Positions 6,624 through 14,039 of a stretch of 15,792 nucleotides of DNA are shown one piece after another. A program made the translations under genes and the position numbers. The first letter of the stretch is position 1. Every line of letters starts with the position of its first letter. Below the pieces are notes generated by a model. The model worked only from the letters and a program-made list of their open reading frames with translations, was not told where the DNA came from and made no database searches. The stretch is from an uncultured Oscillospiraceae bacterium (lineage in GTDB: Bacteria > Bacillota > Clostridia > Oscillospirales > Ruminococcaceae), in NCBI GenBank assembly GCA_900539695.1, contig UQDG01000035.1:1-15792 (forward strand). The letters are read 5' to 3'.

Positions 6624-8135
6624 TTGAAAAACGCTAAAAAGCGCGCCCCGTCCATCAGCATCCGCTGGCAGCTGATGTTCTTCATCGGGGCCATGACCCT
6701 GCTGACCGTGGGGCTGATCTGGGGCATCATCACCTACGCGCTGGCCCCGAAATATAACGCCACCATCCGCCAGAACCTGACCAACAAAGCCAGCGCCATC
6801 ACGGCCATTTTTGACCAGACCGACTCCGAAATTTCCAGCCGGGATTTCGGTGTTTTGCAGCTGGACGATGATTTTTGGACTGCTTTAGGCCAGACCTTTT
6901 CCGACAAAAAGATCAATATGGACGGCTACTGCGTCGACTTCAGCGATTCGACGCTGCGCTGCCTGAAAGCCTACGAGAGCATGTTCCCCTGCCTGCTGCA
7001 CGAGAGCAGCGGCTCGTTCAGCGGGGAGTTCGGGTACAACCTCAACACCCGCCAGCTCATCACCTTTAGGCAGGAATTGTTCGAGGAAGGCTCACTGTAC
7101 AAGATCGTGCAGATCGGCTCCACCCGGCAGATGCTGGTGGGCCAGCTTTCGGCGGACGGCAAGTACGGCATCATCGTGTCCACCGGCATGGCACAGATTG
7201 CCACAGCCGCCGAGGTGCTGCGCAGCATCCTGTGGCCGGTGGCGCTGATCTTGCTGGTGCTGGATCTGCTGTTTGCCATGCTGTTCAGCCGGTGGTTCAC
7301 CCGGCCGGTGCAGCAGCTTTCCAGCGGTGCAAAAGAGATTGCTGCCGGCAACTATGATATCCAGCTGCCCGTTGTACACCATGACGAGATTGGCCAGCTG
7401 GCCGAGGATTTCAACCACATGGCCGCTGAGGTCAAGCGCAGCGCCCAGCTGGAAAAAGACATTCTGGCCAATGTCAGCCACGACCTGCGCACCCCGCTGA
7501 CCCTGATAAAGGGCTACGCCGAGACTGTGCGCGACCTGACCGGCACTGACGCCGAAAAGCGTACCGAGCAGTGCAACATCATTGTGGACGAGACCGACCG
7601 TCTGTCGGCACTGGTCAACAGCGTGATGGAGCTGAGCAAGGTGCAGAGCGGCGCCGAAAAGCCCAACCTCATTGATTTTGACATGGGCGAACTTTGCTTT
7701 GAAGTTGCGGGCCGCTACGACGCCCTGTGCGACCAGAACCACTGGCATCTGGAGTTGCAGGCCGACGAGGCCGCCCCGGTGCGGGCCGACCCCGCCATGA
7801 TGGAGCGGGTGCTGCATAACCTCTTGGGCAACGCCTTCCACCACATCGGTGCGGACGGCCAGGTGATGCTGCGGGTGCTGCCCCAGCCGGACGGCTGCCG
7901 CGTGGAGATCGAGGATCACGGCCCCGGCATCCCACCGGAGGATCTGCCCTATATCTTTGACCGCTACTACCGCGCACGGCAGGATTCCGGCAAAGTGGGC
8001 ACCGGGCTTGGGCTTTCCATTACCAAAGCAATTTTACAGCAGCACGGCTTTGCCTTTGGCGTAAACAGCGCCGTAGGGCAGGGTTCCACCTTCTGGTTCG
8101 TGATGCGGGACGTCCGCACCGGGCCGCAAGCCTGA
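6624..8135 (+). CDS. Sensor histidine kinase (HAMP, HisKA, HATPase)
   Basis: The 503-residue protein has membrane helices at about 17-39 and 202-222 enclosing an extracytoplasmic sensor domain of about 160 residues with three cysteines (C103, C113, C123). A HAMP domain follows (about 223-275). The H-box is NVSHDLRTP with phosphoacceptor H286, the N-box HNLLGNAFHH (N399, N403), G1 DHGPGIP (431-437), F-box FDRYYR and G2 GTGLGLS (459-465). All catalytic motifs are intact. The start is TTG; AAGGGAAG (6607-6614) overlaps the response regulator stop codon nine bases upstream, which couples the two genes. It phosphorylates the upstream regulator in response to an unknown envelope signal. The sensor domain is not one I can assign to a named family. 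The location beside an efflux system suggests detection of an antimicrobial or membrane damage (inference). Confidence 0.95.
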   Translation: MKNAKKRAPSISIRWQLMFFIGAMTLLTVGLIWGIITYALAPKYNATIRQNLTNKASAITAIFDQTDSEISSRDFGVLQLDDDFWTALGQTFSDKKINMDGYCVDFSDSTLRCLKAYESMFPCLLHESSGSFSGEFGYNLNTRQLITFRQELFEEGSLYKIVQIGSTRQMLVGQLSADGKYGIIVSTGMAQIATAAEVLRSILWPVALILLVLDLLFAMLFSRWFTRPVQQLSSGAKEIAAGNYDIQLPVVHHDEIGQLAEDFNHMAAEVKRSAQLEKDILANVSHDLRTPLTLIKGYAETVRDLTGTDAEKRTEQCNIIVDETDRLSALVNSVMELSKVQSGAEKPNLIDFDMGELCFEVAGRYDALCDQNHWHLELQADEAAPVRADPAMMERVLHNLLGNAFHHIGADGQVMLRVLPQPDGCRVEIEDHGPGIPPEDLPYIFDRYYRARQDSGKVGTGLGLSITKAILQQHGFAFGVNSAVGQGSTFWFVMRDVRTGPQA

Positions 8136-8148
8136 AAGGAGACCCCGT

Positions 8149-8688
8149 ATGGACGAGAAACTGAACCGCAAGATGGACGAACAGCTGGCCAGCCGCGTGG
8201 CCGAACTGGATGCCCATAACGACGAGACCGGCGACGGCAAACTGGACGCCGCCGACCTGAAAGCCCAGCTGAACCGCATTGAAGCCCAGCTGGAACTGCA
8301 GGACAAGCAGAACCGCAGCATTATGAAAAACCAGCGCCTGCGCATGCTGCTGACCATCATCATCACGGTAGTGCTGCTGGTGGTGCTGGGGCTGTTCTGG
8401 AACCACATGGACCAAGCCTATAAAGAGGTCATGACCGCCTGCACACAGGTAAACGAACTGGCCGACACCCTGCAAAGCAGCCTGGACACGCTGGACCCCG
8501 ATGAGCTGAACAGCATGATGCAGGACCTGCCTGCCATCACCGAGCAGCTGAAGCAGCTGGATGTGGACAGCCTGAACACCGTGCTGCAAGGTTTGCCCAC
8601 CTTGATGGACAACGTGAATAAACTGCAGCAGCAGGTGGAGACGATCACGAATACGTTCAGCGGAATTAGTGCGCTGTTTGGAAAATAA
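8149..8688 (+). CDS. Single-pass membrane protein with dockerin/EF-hand-like loop, third gene of the two-component operon
   Basis: I do not recognise a named family. The 179-residue protein has a charged N-terminal region (1-64), one membrane helix (about 65-85, LLTIIITVVLLVVLGLFW) and a helical C-terminal region (86-179) rich in Leu, Gln and Asp, with heptad-like spacing. The residues KNQRLR before the helix predict a cytoplasmic N-terminus. Residues 25-37 (DETGDGKLDAADL) fit the calcium loop of dockerins and EF-hands, with D25, T27, D29 and D33 plus D36 at the last position and G30 at position 6. AAAGGAG (8135-8141) lies eight bases before the ATG, and the kinase stop is 13 bp upstream. A terminator follows, so it belongs to the sensor operon and not to the exporter operon. 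It may be an accessory protein of the kinase or exporter (inference). Confidence 0.85.
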   Translation: MDEKLNRKMDEQLASRVAELDAHNDETGDGKLDAADLKAQLNRIEAQLELQDKQNRSIMKNQRLRMLLTIIITVVLLVVLGLFWNHMDQAYKEVMTACTQVNELADTLQSSLDTLDPDELNSMMQDLPAITEQLKQLDVDSLNTVLQGLPTLMDNVNKLQQQVETITNTFSGISALFGK

Positions 8689-8696
8689 TTTTTTGG

Positions 8697-8723
8697 AAGG
8701 CCCCCACTTGCGGGGCCTTTTTT
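8697..8723 (+). terminator. Rho-independent terminator of the two-component operon
   Basis: A perfect 8-bp stem (AAGGCCCC 8697-8704 with GGGGCCTT 8712-8719) has loop CCACTTGC-like (CACTTGC core) and is followed by a T-run to 8723. It lies nine bases after the stop codon. Confidence 0.92.
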
Positions 8724-8735
8724 CACACCTCATAC

Positions 8736-8764
8736 AAAACTTTTACACAAATTCATGCTATAAT
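8736..8764 (+). promoter_or_regulatory. Promoter of the exporter operon with candidate regulator box
   Basis: TGC plus TATAAT (8756-8764) is a consensus extended -10. No good -35 is present; AAAACTTTTACACAA (8736-8750) occupies that place and resembles 5843-5857 upstream of the response regulator. This pattern fits activation by the neighbouring regulator (inference). Confidence 0.6.
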
Positions 8765-8810
8765 GCCAAAGTCAAAATTTACCACCCCGTTAAAGAGGAA
8801 GGAATACCAA

Positions 8811-10673
8811 ATGGAAGATACCGTAAAGACCCGGCGCAATCCGCTGGCATGGTTCAGCAAGCATAAAAAGCTGACCGCCCTGCTGCTGGTGGTGCTGATT
8901 GCAGCTGTGCTGGTGCTGCGCGCTGTGCTGGGCGGCAAAAAGGCCGCCGGTTCCACCTACCAGTTCGTGCGCACCTCCACCCTGCAAAAGACAAGCCTGA
9001 CCGACTCGGTGAGTGTGAACGGCACCGTCAAATCCGGCTACGAGGCCAGTGTGACTGTGGCCGACTCGGCCAAGCTGTACAAGGTCAGCGAGGTCAAGGT
9101 GGCCGTGGGCGATACCGTGAAAAAGGGTGACGTCATTGCCACGCTGGACACCTCCGACCTGGAAAAGCAGATCGAAAGTGCCGAGGAAAGCTACGGCGAC
9201 ACACTGAAATCGGCCCAGACCAGTTATGACCGTGCTACCGCCGACCTGGAAACTTCCACCGTGCAGCACGAGAATAGCCTCATCGACCTGCAGGCCAAGA
9301 TCGACCAGGCTGACCAGAATTTGCAGGATGCCAAGGATGCCCTGACCAAGGCGCAGGAGAACGAGCGCAAGACCCAAAGCACCTACGATACTGCGGTATC
9401 TGACTATAACACGCTGAAATCCGCCTATGACAGCGCTTCGGCCAGCATCAGCGCATATACCCAGAAGAAAAATGATGCCGCTACCGCACTGAACAACGCC
9501 CTTTACGCTGCCAATCAGGCTTTAAGCGCACAGCTGGCCGACCCGGACAATGATGAAAAACGGCAAGCTGCTGAAGATGCCCAAGCTAAAGTTACAGATG
9601 CCCAAAACACGTACAACGAAGCTGACCAAAAGCTGACGGAAGCACAGAATAGCTGCTCCGCTCCTTCGCTGGGCCTGTACGGCTTTACCAGCATCCAGAC
9701 CGCGCTGACCCAGGCGGATTCCACCAAGACCCAGGCTGAATCCGCACTGGACAGTGCCAAAAACGCTGTCGACACTGCCAATACCCAGATCGACACCTGC
9801 GAGCAGCAGGTCAAGGCAGCCCACGACAGCTATGACCAGGAGAAAAACTATTCCAACCTGCTGAACAAATCCCAGAATGTGGAGGACAGCGCTACCAAGC
9901 TGGAGCAGGCCCAGCGTACCCCGGACAATCTGGAAACACTGCGCAGCACCCTGGAGGACTGCACCCTGACTGCCACGATGGACGGCACCATCACGGCGCT
10001 GAATGCTACCGTTGGTTCGGTCTGCAGCGGCACCGTGGCTACCATCCAGAATACCGATGCACTGGTGGTGGACGTGACCATTCCCGCCAACAGTGTGCCT
10101 AAACTTTCTACCGGCATGACCTGCCACATCACCAGCGATGCCACCGGCGACGCTGTGATCGACGGCACCCTGACCCAGATCGACCCTGTTGCCAACGACA
10201 ATGGCAGCTTCGGCGCCAAGGTCGTGGTCAATGGCGATGCGGACGGCCTGCTGATCGGCATTTCCGCCAAGGTGGAGATCGTTATCAGCGAGAAAGACAA
10301 CGTCTTTATCGTGCCCCGCGACGCTGTGGGCACCGCCGACGACGGCAGCAGCTACGTGCTGCGCAAGACCGGCGGCGAAGGCGTGGATATGACCTTTGAG
10401 CAGGTGACCGTGACCACCGGCGACACCAACGATTTCTATGTGGAGATCACCGGCAGCGACCTGCAGGAGGGCGATGTGATCCGCTCCAGCGCTGACCTGA
10501 CCCAGGGTATTGAGACCAGCAGCGACTCCACCCTGCCCGACGGCGTGCAGCAGATGGAAAACGGCGACCTGTATGTAGGCGACCCCAGCAACATGCCCGA
10601 GGGCACTGTTGTGATGGGCGGCGGCGATGCCCCGGCAGGCGGCCCTGACAGCGGGCCGGGAGGCGGACAATGA
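8811..10673 (+). CDS. Efflux membrane-fusion (adaptor) subunit, MacA/YknX-like, with long coiled coil
   Basis: The 620-residue protein has a membrane anchor (21-39), a first half of a biotinyl-lipoyl-like domain (about 60-115, GDTVKKGDVIATLDT), a long Ala/Gln/Asp-rich coiled-coil region (about 116-378), the second lipoyl half (385-415, DGTITALNATVGS), a beta-barrel (416-490), a membrane-proximal domain (491-565) and a Gly/Pro-rich tail (600-620). Family members link a MacB-type transporter to the exterior. MacA and YknX are typically under 400 residues, so the coiled coil is clearly enlarged here. The ATG at 8811 is chosen because AGAGGAAGG (8794-8802) lies eight bases upstream. An in-frame ATG at 8763 falls within the -10 element and cannot be used. 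The stop overlaps the ATPase start (ATGA). Confidence 0.92.
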   Translation: MEDTVKTRRNPLAWFSKHKKLTALLLVVLIAAVLVLRAVLGGKKAAGSTYQFVRTSTLQKTSLTDSVSVNGTVKSGYEASVTVADSAKLYKVSEVKVAVGDTVKKGDVIATLDTSDLEKQIESAEESYGDTLKSAQTSYDRATADLETSTVQHENSLIDLQAKIDQADQNLQDAKDALTKAQENERKTQSTYDTAVSDYNTLKSAYDSASASISAYTQKKNDAATALNNALYAANQALSAQLADPDNDEKRQAAEDAQAKVTDAQNTYNEADQKLTEAQNSCSAPSLGLYGFTSIQTALTQADSTKTQAESALDSAKNAVDTANTQIDTCEQQVKAAHDSYDQEKNYSNLLNKSQNVEDSATKLEQAQRTPDNLETLRSTLEDCTLTATMDGTITALNATVGSVCSGTVATIQNTDALVVDVTIPANSVPKLSTGMTCHITSDATGDAVIDGTLTQIDPVANDNGSFGAKVVVNGDADGLLIGISAKVEIVISEKDNVFIVPRDAVGTADDGSSYVLRKTGGEGVDMTFEQVTVTTGDTNDFYVEITGSDLQEGDVIRSSADLTQGIETSSDSTLPDGVQQMENGDLYVGDPSNMPEGTVVMGGGDAPAGGPDSGPGGGQ

Positions 10674-11512
10674 GCCAGAGCCCTACCCCCATCCGCCGCG
10701 GCGCCGACGCCCGCGATACCGAAGCCTTTGCCAAACAGATCGCTGCAAGCCTGCTGACCCAGAATGATGCCCCGCAGCCTGTCTCCCCTGTCCCGGAAAC
10801 CAAAAAGCCGCTGATCGAGATGCACGGCATCCGCAAAAGCTACTACATCGGCAAGCCCAATGAGTTGGAAATTCTGCACGGCATCGATCTGACGGTCTAC
10901 CCCGGTGAATTTGTGGCCATCGTGGGCGAGTCCGGCTCCGGCAAATCCACCCTGATGAACATCATCGGCGTGCTGGATAAGCCCACCGCCGGTGAGTACA
11001 CGCTGGACGGCGTGAACATCCATGACGCCAAAGATAACCAGTTGGCCGATATCCGTAACCGCAAGATCGGCTTTGTGTTCCAGACCTACAATCTGATCGG
11101 CCGGCAGAGCGCCTTGAAAAACGTCGAGCTGCCGATGCTGTACGCCGGTGTGCCCGGCGGTGAGCGCACCCGCCGCGCCAAGGAATGGCTGGAGCGCGTA
11201 GGCATGGGCGAGCGCATGAAGCACCAGCCCAACGAGCTTTCCGGCGGCCAGAAGCAGCGTGTAGCCATCGCCCGCGCCATGGTCAACGAACCGGCGCTGA
11301 TTTTGGCCGATGAGCCCACCGGCGCGCTGGACAGCCAGACCAGCCGCACCGTCATGGATCTGTTCCATGAAATGCACAACACCTACCACAAAACCATCGT
11401 GCTCATCACCCACAACCCCGAGCTGGCCGACGAATGTGAGCGTGTGCTGACCCTGCGGGACGGGCTGATCGTGGGCGAAAGAAAGGGGAGTGGCAAACGT
11501 GCAGCTCTTTGA
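10670..11512 (+). CDS. ABC transporter ATP-binding protein, MacB/YknY/LolD type
   Basis: The 280-residue ATPase has Walker A GESGSGKS (86-93), Q-loop Q138 in FVFQTYNL, signature LSGGQ (190-194), Walker B LILADEP with D214-E215, D-loop ALDSQ and H-loop H248 (THNPE). The spacing and the sequence ADEPTGALD are typical of the MacB/LolD group of export ATPases, which drive conformational change of the permease encoded next. The ATG overlaps the adaptor stop by four bases and is served by GGGAGGCGG just upstream. An unusual feature is a polar N-terminal extension of about 47 residues before the usual start of the fold (LIEMHGIRKSYY); no ribosome binding site precedes the internal ATG at residue 51, so the extension appears real. 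The C-terminus overlaps the permease gene by 14 bp. Confidence 0.96.
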   Translation: MSQSPTPIRRGADARDTEAFAKQIAASLLTQNDAPQPVSPVPETKKPLIEMHGIRKSYYIGKPNELEILHGIDLTVYPGEFVAIVGESGSGKSTLMNIIGVLDKPTAGEYTLDGVNIHDAKDNQLADIRNRKIGFVFQTYNLIGRQSALKNVELPMLYAGVPGGERTRRAKEWLERVGMGERMKHQPNELSGGQKQRVAIARAMVNEPALILADEPTGALDSQTSRTVMDLFHEMHNTYHKTIVLITHNPELADECERVLTLRDGLIVGERKGSGKRAAL

Positions 11513-12809
11513 GAATATCAGCATGGCCTTTGCCAGCGTGCGCAGCAACAAGATGCGCAGCCTGCTGACCATGCTGGGCATCATCATCGGCATTGCGGCG
11601 GTCATTGCCATTGTCACGGTGGGCAACAGCATGACCGGCTCAGTCACTGACTCAATGTCCGGCATGGGCGTAAGCAACATTACGGTAACGGTCAAGCAGA
11701 AAACCTCCGGCGATACCCAGGGCACGGCCCAGGGTGTGACGCTGCGCCGCTTTATGGACGAGACCCCCGGCGAAAGCGACCGCATTACCGATGCGATGAT
11801 CCATGATTTTTATGCAGCTTTCCCTGACAAGGTAGACCACTTTGAATACACGGTGGACGTCGGCCAGGAGACGATTTCTAAATACGGCGACCCCACCACG
11901 ACCATCAAAGCCTCAGTCAGCGGCGTAAACCACGACACACTGGCCAACAAGGACGATGACTCGCAGATCTTATACGGCCGCTGGCTGGACGATGCCAAAG
12001 ACGCGGGCCGTATGCTGGCCTGTGTCTCGGAGAAGTTTGTCACCCAGGCCATCGGCGGCGGCCCGCAGGATGCCATCGGCAAGTCCTTCACTCTGCAGGG
12101 CAGCGACGGCACTTTGTACACCTATTTCATCGTAGGTGTGTATAAATACACCGAGGACAGCTATTCCAGCATGTTCGGTTCCACCAGCGATGATGACATC
12201 CAGACGGACATCTACATCCCGCTGGACGTGGCCCGCACCATCACCGGCATCGCCAGCGGCTACCAGAGCTTTACGGTGGTGGCCGCCAACGGCGTGGACG
12301 TGACCAGTTTTGTGAACACCGTAGGCGATTTCTTCGCCAGCTACTACACCTACAACGACAGCTGGACGGTCAGCGCGTCCAGCATTTCCAACCTGGTAGA
12401 AAGTATGACCGAAATGCTGAACACCGTGTCTCTGGGCATCTCGGCCATTGCCGCCATCTCGCTGCTGGTGGGCGGCATCGGCGTTATGAACATTATGATG
12501 GTCTCGGTCACCGAGCGCACCCGTGAGATCGGCACCCGCAAGGCGCTGGGCGCCCCGGCGTCGGCCATCCGCATGCAGTTTATCACCGAGAGCGTGATCC
12601 TCTGCCTGATCGGCGGTGTCATCGGCGTGGTGCTGGGTATCGCGGCCGGTGTGGGATTGAGCACCCTGATGAAAGTGCCGGGCAAGCCTACGATTTCTTC
12701 CATCGTAGTGGCCGTTGGTTTCAGTATGGCCATTGGCGTGTTCTTCGGGTATTACCCCGCCAACAAAGCCGCCAAGCTGGACCCGATTGAGGCTTTGAGA
12801 TACGAATAA
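11499..12809 (+). CDS. ABC transporter permease, MacB/FtsX family (YknZ-like)
   Basis: The 436-residue protein has the MacB layout: one N-terminal membrane helix (about 22-42), a large extracytoplasmic core domain (43-305), and three C-terminal helices (about 312-335, 362-388 and 400-418). The family signature VSVTERTREIGTRKALGA is at 335-352, and the protein ends with the typical YYPANKAAKLDPIEALRYE-like tail. It acts with the adaptor and ATPase as a mechanotransmission-type exporter or membrane stress pump; the substrate is unknown (family members export macrolides, peptides or toxins). The start is taken as GTG at 11499-11501, eight bases after AAAGGGGAG (11482-11490). An in-frame GTG at 11490 sits too close to that site. 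The operon ends with a strong terminator. Confidence 0.95.
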   Translation: MQLFENISMAFASVRSNKMRSLLTMLGIIIGIAAVIAIVTVGNSMTGSVTDSMSGMGVSNITVTVKQKTSGDTQGTAQGVTLRRFMDETPGESDRITDAMIHDFYAAFPDKVDHFEYTVDVGQETISKYGDPTTTIKASVSGVNHDTLANKDDDSQILYGRWLDDAKDAGRMLACVSEKFVTQAIGGGPQDAIGKSFTLQGSDGTLYTYFIVGVYKYTEDSYSSMFGSTSDDDIQTDIYIPLDVARTITGIASGYQSFTVVAANGVDVTSFVNTVGDFFASYYTYNDSWTVSASSISNLVESMTEMLNTVSLGISAIAAISLLVGGIGVMNIMMVSVTERTREIGTRKALGAPASAIRMQFITESVILCLIGGVIGVVLGIAAGVGLSTLMKVPGKPTISSIVVAVGFSMAIGVFFGYYPANKAAKLDPIEALRYE

Positions 12810-12826
12810 CCGTTAAAATCCGAAAT

Positions 12827-12872
12827 AAAACACCCCCGGATGCACGAACCAATGTGCATCCGGGGGTGTTTT
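12827..12872. terminator. Strong bidirectional terminator between convergent operons
   Basis: A perfect 19-bp stem, AAAACACCCCCGGATGCAC at 12827-12845 with its complement at 12854-12872, has an 8-nt loop. Each strand reads a GC-rich stem followed by TTTT, so it ends the exporter operon (+) and the membrane protein gene (-). The stop codons lie 17 and 7 bp away. Confidence 0.95.
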
Positions 12873-12879
12873 GCTTTAT

Positions 12880-13833
12880 TTACTCCGCGCTTTCCGGGGT
12901 GGCGATTTCGGTGGTCTGGCTGCCGTAGAGGGCGTTGAACTGGCGTTCCGTTTCCTCATTCAGGTAATCAACGCTGGGGTAAACGTCGTCGTGTTCATCG
13001 GCATAGCGATTGCTGATCTGTTCCCGCAGGTCAGCCTTGATGGCGTTGTCGCGGGCTTCTTTGCTGTCGTAGCAATCGTAGTTATAGTAGTAGCCCTTCT
13101 GCACCCGCCTGGCCAGCTGCTCGGTGGTCAAGCCGTCGGCAAAGGATTGGGAGAACTCGGCACGGTAAGTATCATACACGCCGCCGACATTTTCCTCGGT
13201 GCCAAAATTCATGGTGGTAAAGTTCCAACCTGCGGCTTTGGCGGCCTGCACAATGGCGGCACAGTTGGCGGCAAACTCCGGCTCATTGCCGGCGGCGTCC
13301 TGGCGGAAGTTCAGGTACAGGATCAGGGTGTCGCCCGGCTCCAGCGTGTTGTCCACGTTTTCCGTATCGGTGTGGTTAAAATCAACGCTGGCGTGCATCG
13401 AGGTCACGCTGGCTTTCAGCTCCGGATCGGCGGAAAGCTGCTCGTACATGCTGTCCACGACCTGCTGCTCGATGCGTTTTTCGGCGTTGCGGTCCGCGCC
13501 GCCCAGCCAGCGCCAGGCCAGCGGTATCAGGGACGCCGTGCCCACCACGACCAGGACGAACGCGCAGCCCAAAATGCCCAGCCAATCAAACTTGAGCTTT
13601 ACGTTTGGCTTGGTGCTGTAGACCAGCACCTCGATGCCCAGCACAATGAGGATGACCGGCGCGAATTTTAACACAGCCAGCAGGTTTGCCTTGGGCATGA
13701 ACTGCTGGGCCAGCAGCAGTACACCACCCGCGATGAGCAGCACCGCAAAGGCCATCGTGCCCACGCGGCGGACTTTTTTAGGCGGTTCCGCCGGAGAATT
13801 TTGCACCGGCGGGTTGGTTTTCATTTCATCCAT
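12880..13833 (-). CDS. Membrane protein with LiaI/LiaF-like N-terminal helices and a large C-terminal domain
   Basis: The 317-residue protein has a short polar N-terminus and three membrane helices (about 26-43, 52-72 and 84-106). The pair AVLLIAGGVLLLAQQF ... LKFAPVILIVLGIEVLVYS matches the repeated Gly/Leu pattern of LiaI/LiaF-type and DUF5668 membrane segments. Residues 110-317 form a soluble, acidic domain of unknown family with a Tyr-rich patch (KGYYYNYDCYDS) and a long Ala/Asn-rich middle. Topology suggests this part is outside the cell. The ATG at 13831-13833 is served by GAGG about nine bases upstream; a second in-frame ATG three codons on is possible. It lies downstream of the sigma/anti-sigma operon but is separated by a REP-like region and has its own -10, so it may be transcribed alone. 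A role in envelope stress is an inference from family resemblance. Confidence 0.8.
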   Translation of the reverse strand: MDEMKTNPPVQNSPAEPPKKVRRVGTMAFAVLLIAGGVLLLAQQFMPKANLLAVLKFAPVILIVLGIEVLVYSTKPNVKLKFDWLGILGCAFVLVVVGTASLIPLAWRWLGGADRNAEKRIEQQVVDSMYEQLSADPELKASVTSMHASVDFNHTDTENVDNTLEPGDTLILYLNFRQDAAGNEPEFAANCAAIVQAAKAAGWNFTTMNFGTEENVGGVYDTYRAEFSQSFADGLTTEQLARRVQKGYYYNYDCYDSKEARDNAIKADLREQISNRYADEHDDVYPSVDYLNEETERQFNALYGSQTTEIATPESAE

Positions 13834-13853
13834 TTTGTTATACCTCGCTTTGC

Positions 13854-13859
13854 ATTATA
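13854..13859 (-). promoter_or_regulatory. Possible -10 element of the LiaF-like membrane protein gene
   Basis: TATAAT on the minus strand lies 20 bp before the start codon. No good -35 is seen, which leaves an activator or an alternative sigma factor possible. Confidence 0.35.
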
Positions 13860-13890
13860 CAGATTGTATTAGCATTAAGACACAGCAGAG

Positions 13891-14032
13891 CAGCGCCTCC
13901 CTCTGCGAGGGAGGTGGCTGCGCGAAGCGCAGACAGAGGGAGAGACCGCCCCATTAGCTGCCGCTGAATCGTAGGCTCTCTCCCCCATCCGCTTCGCGGG
14001 AGTCCCCTCCCAGAGGGGGCCTTTTTATGGTC
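13891..14032. repeat. REP/BIME-like palindromic repeat cluster
   Basis: CCTCCCTC/GAGGGAGG (13896-13914) and CTGCGC/GCGCAG (13918-13932) form two adjacent perfect hairpins, while CTCCCTCTG (13897-13905) can instead pair with CAGAGGGAG (13934-13942) to enclose them. A related arm follows at 13976-14021, with CCCCTC/GAGGGG (14005-14019) and then CCTTTTT. The CTCCCTCTG...CAGAGGGAG pattern is one I associate with dispersed intergenic repeats of Faecalibacterium-like genomes (recollection, not checked). No gene is present in this 206-bp gap. Confidence 0.65.
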
Positions 14033-14039
14033 TGCTTCC

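Noticed and set aside
7092..7919. 275-codon open frame on the minus strand
   Set aside because: It is antisense to the histidine kinase with all catalytic boxes present on the other strand; composition is shadow-like.
8763..8810. Upstream ATG for the adaptor gene
   Set aside because: The ATG is part of the extended -10 promoter, so the transcript starts after it; the ATG at 8811 has a good ribosome binding site.
9522..10670. 382-codon open frame on the minus strand
   Set aside because: It is antisense to the adaptor gene, and its Val/His/Gly-rich sequence is typical of a shadow frame.
10436..11785. 449-codon open frame on the minus strand
   Set aside because: It runs antisense through the adaptor, ATPase and permease genes, which have intact motifs and coupled starts. 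It has no domain I recognise.
12871..13671. 266-codon open frame on the plus strand
   Set aside because: It begins inside the bidirectional terminator and is antisense to the LiaF-like membrane protein gene.
13896..13942. CRISPR-like or tRNA-like cloverleaf
   Set aside because: There are several stems but no regular repeat-spacer pattern, no T-loop or anticodon arm of the right size and no CCA end; it fits REP-type palindromes.
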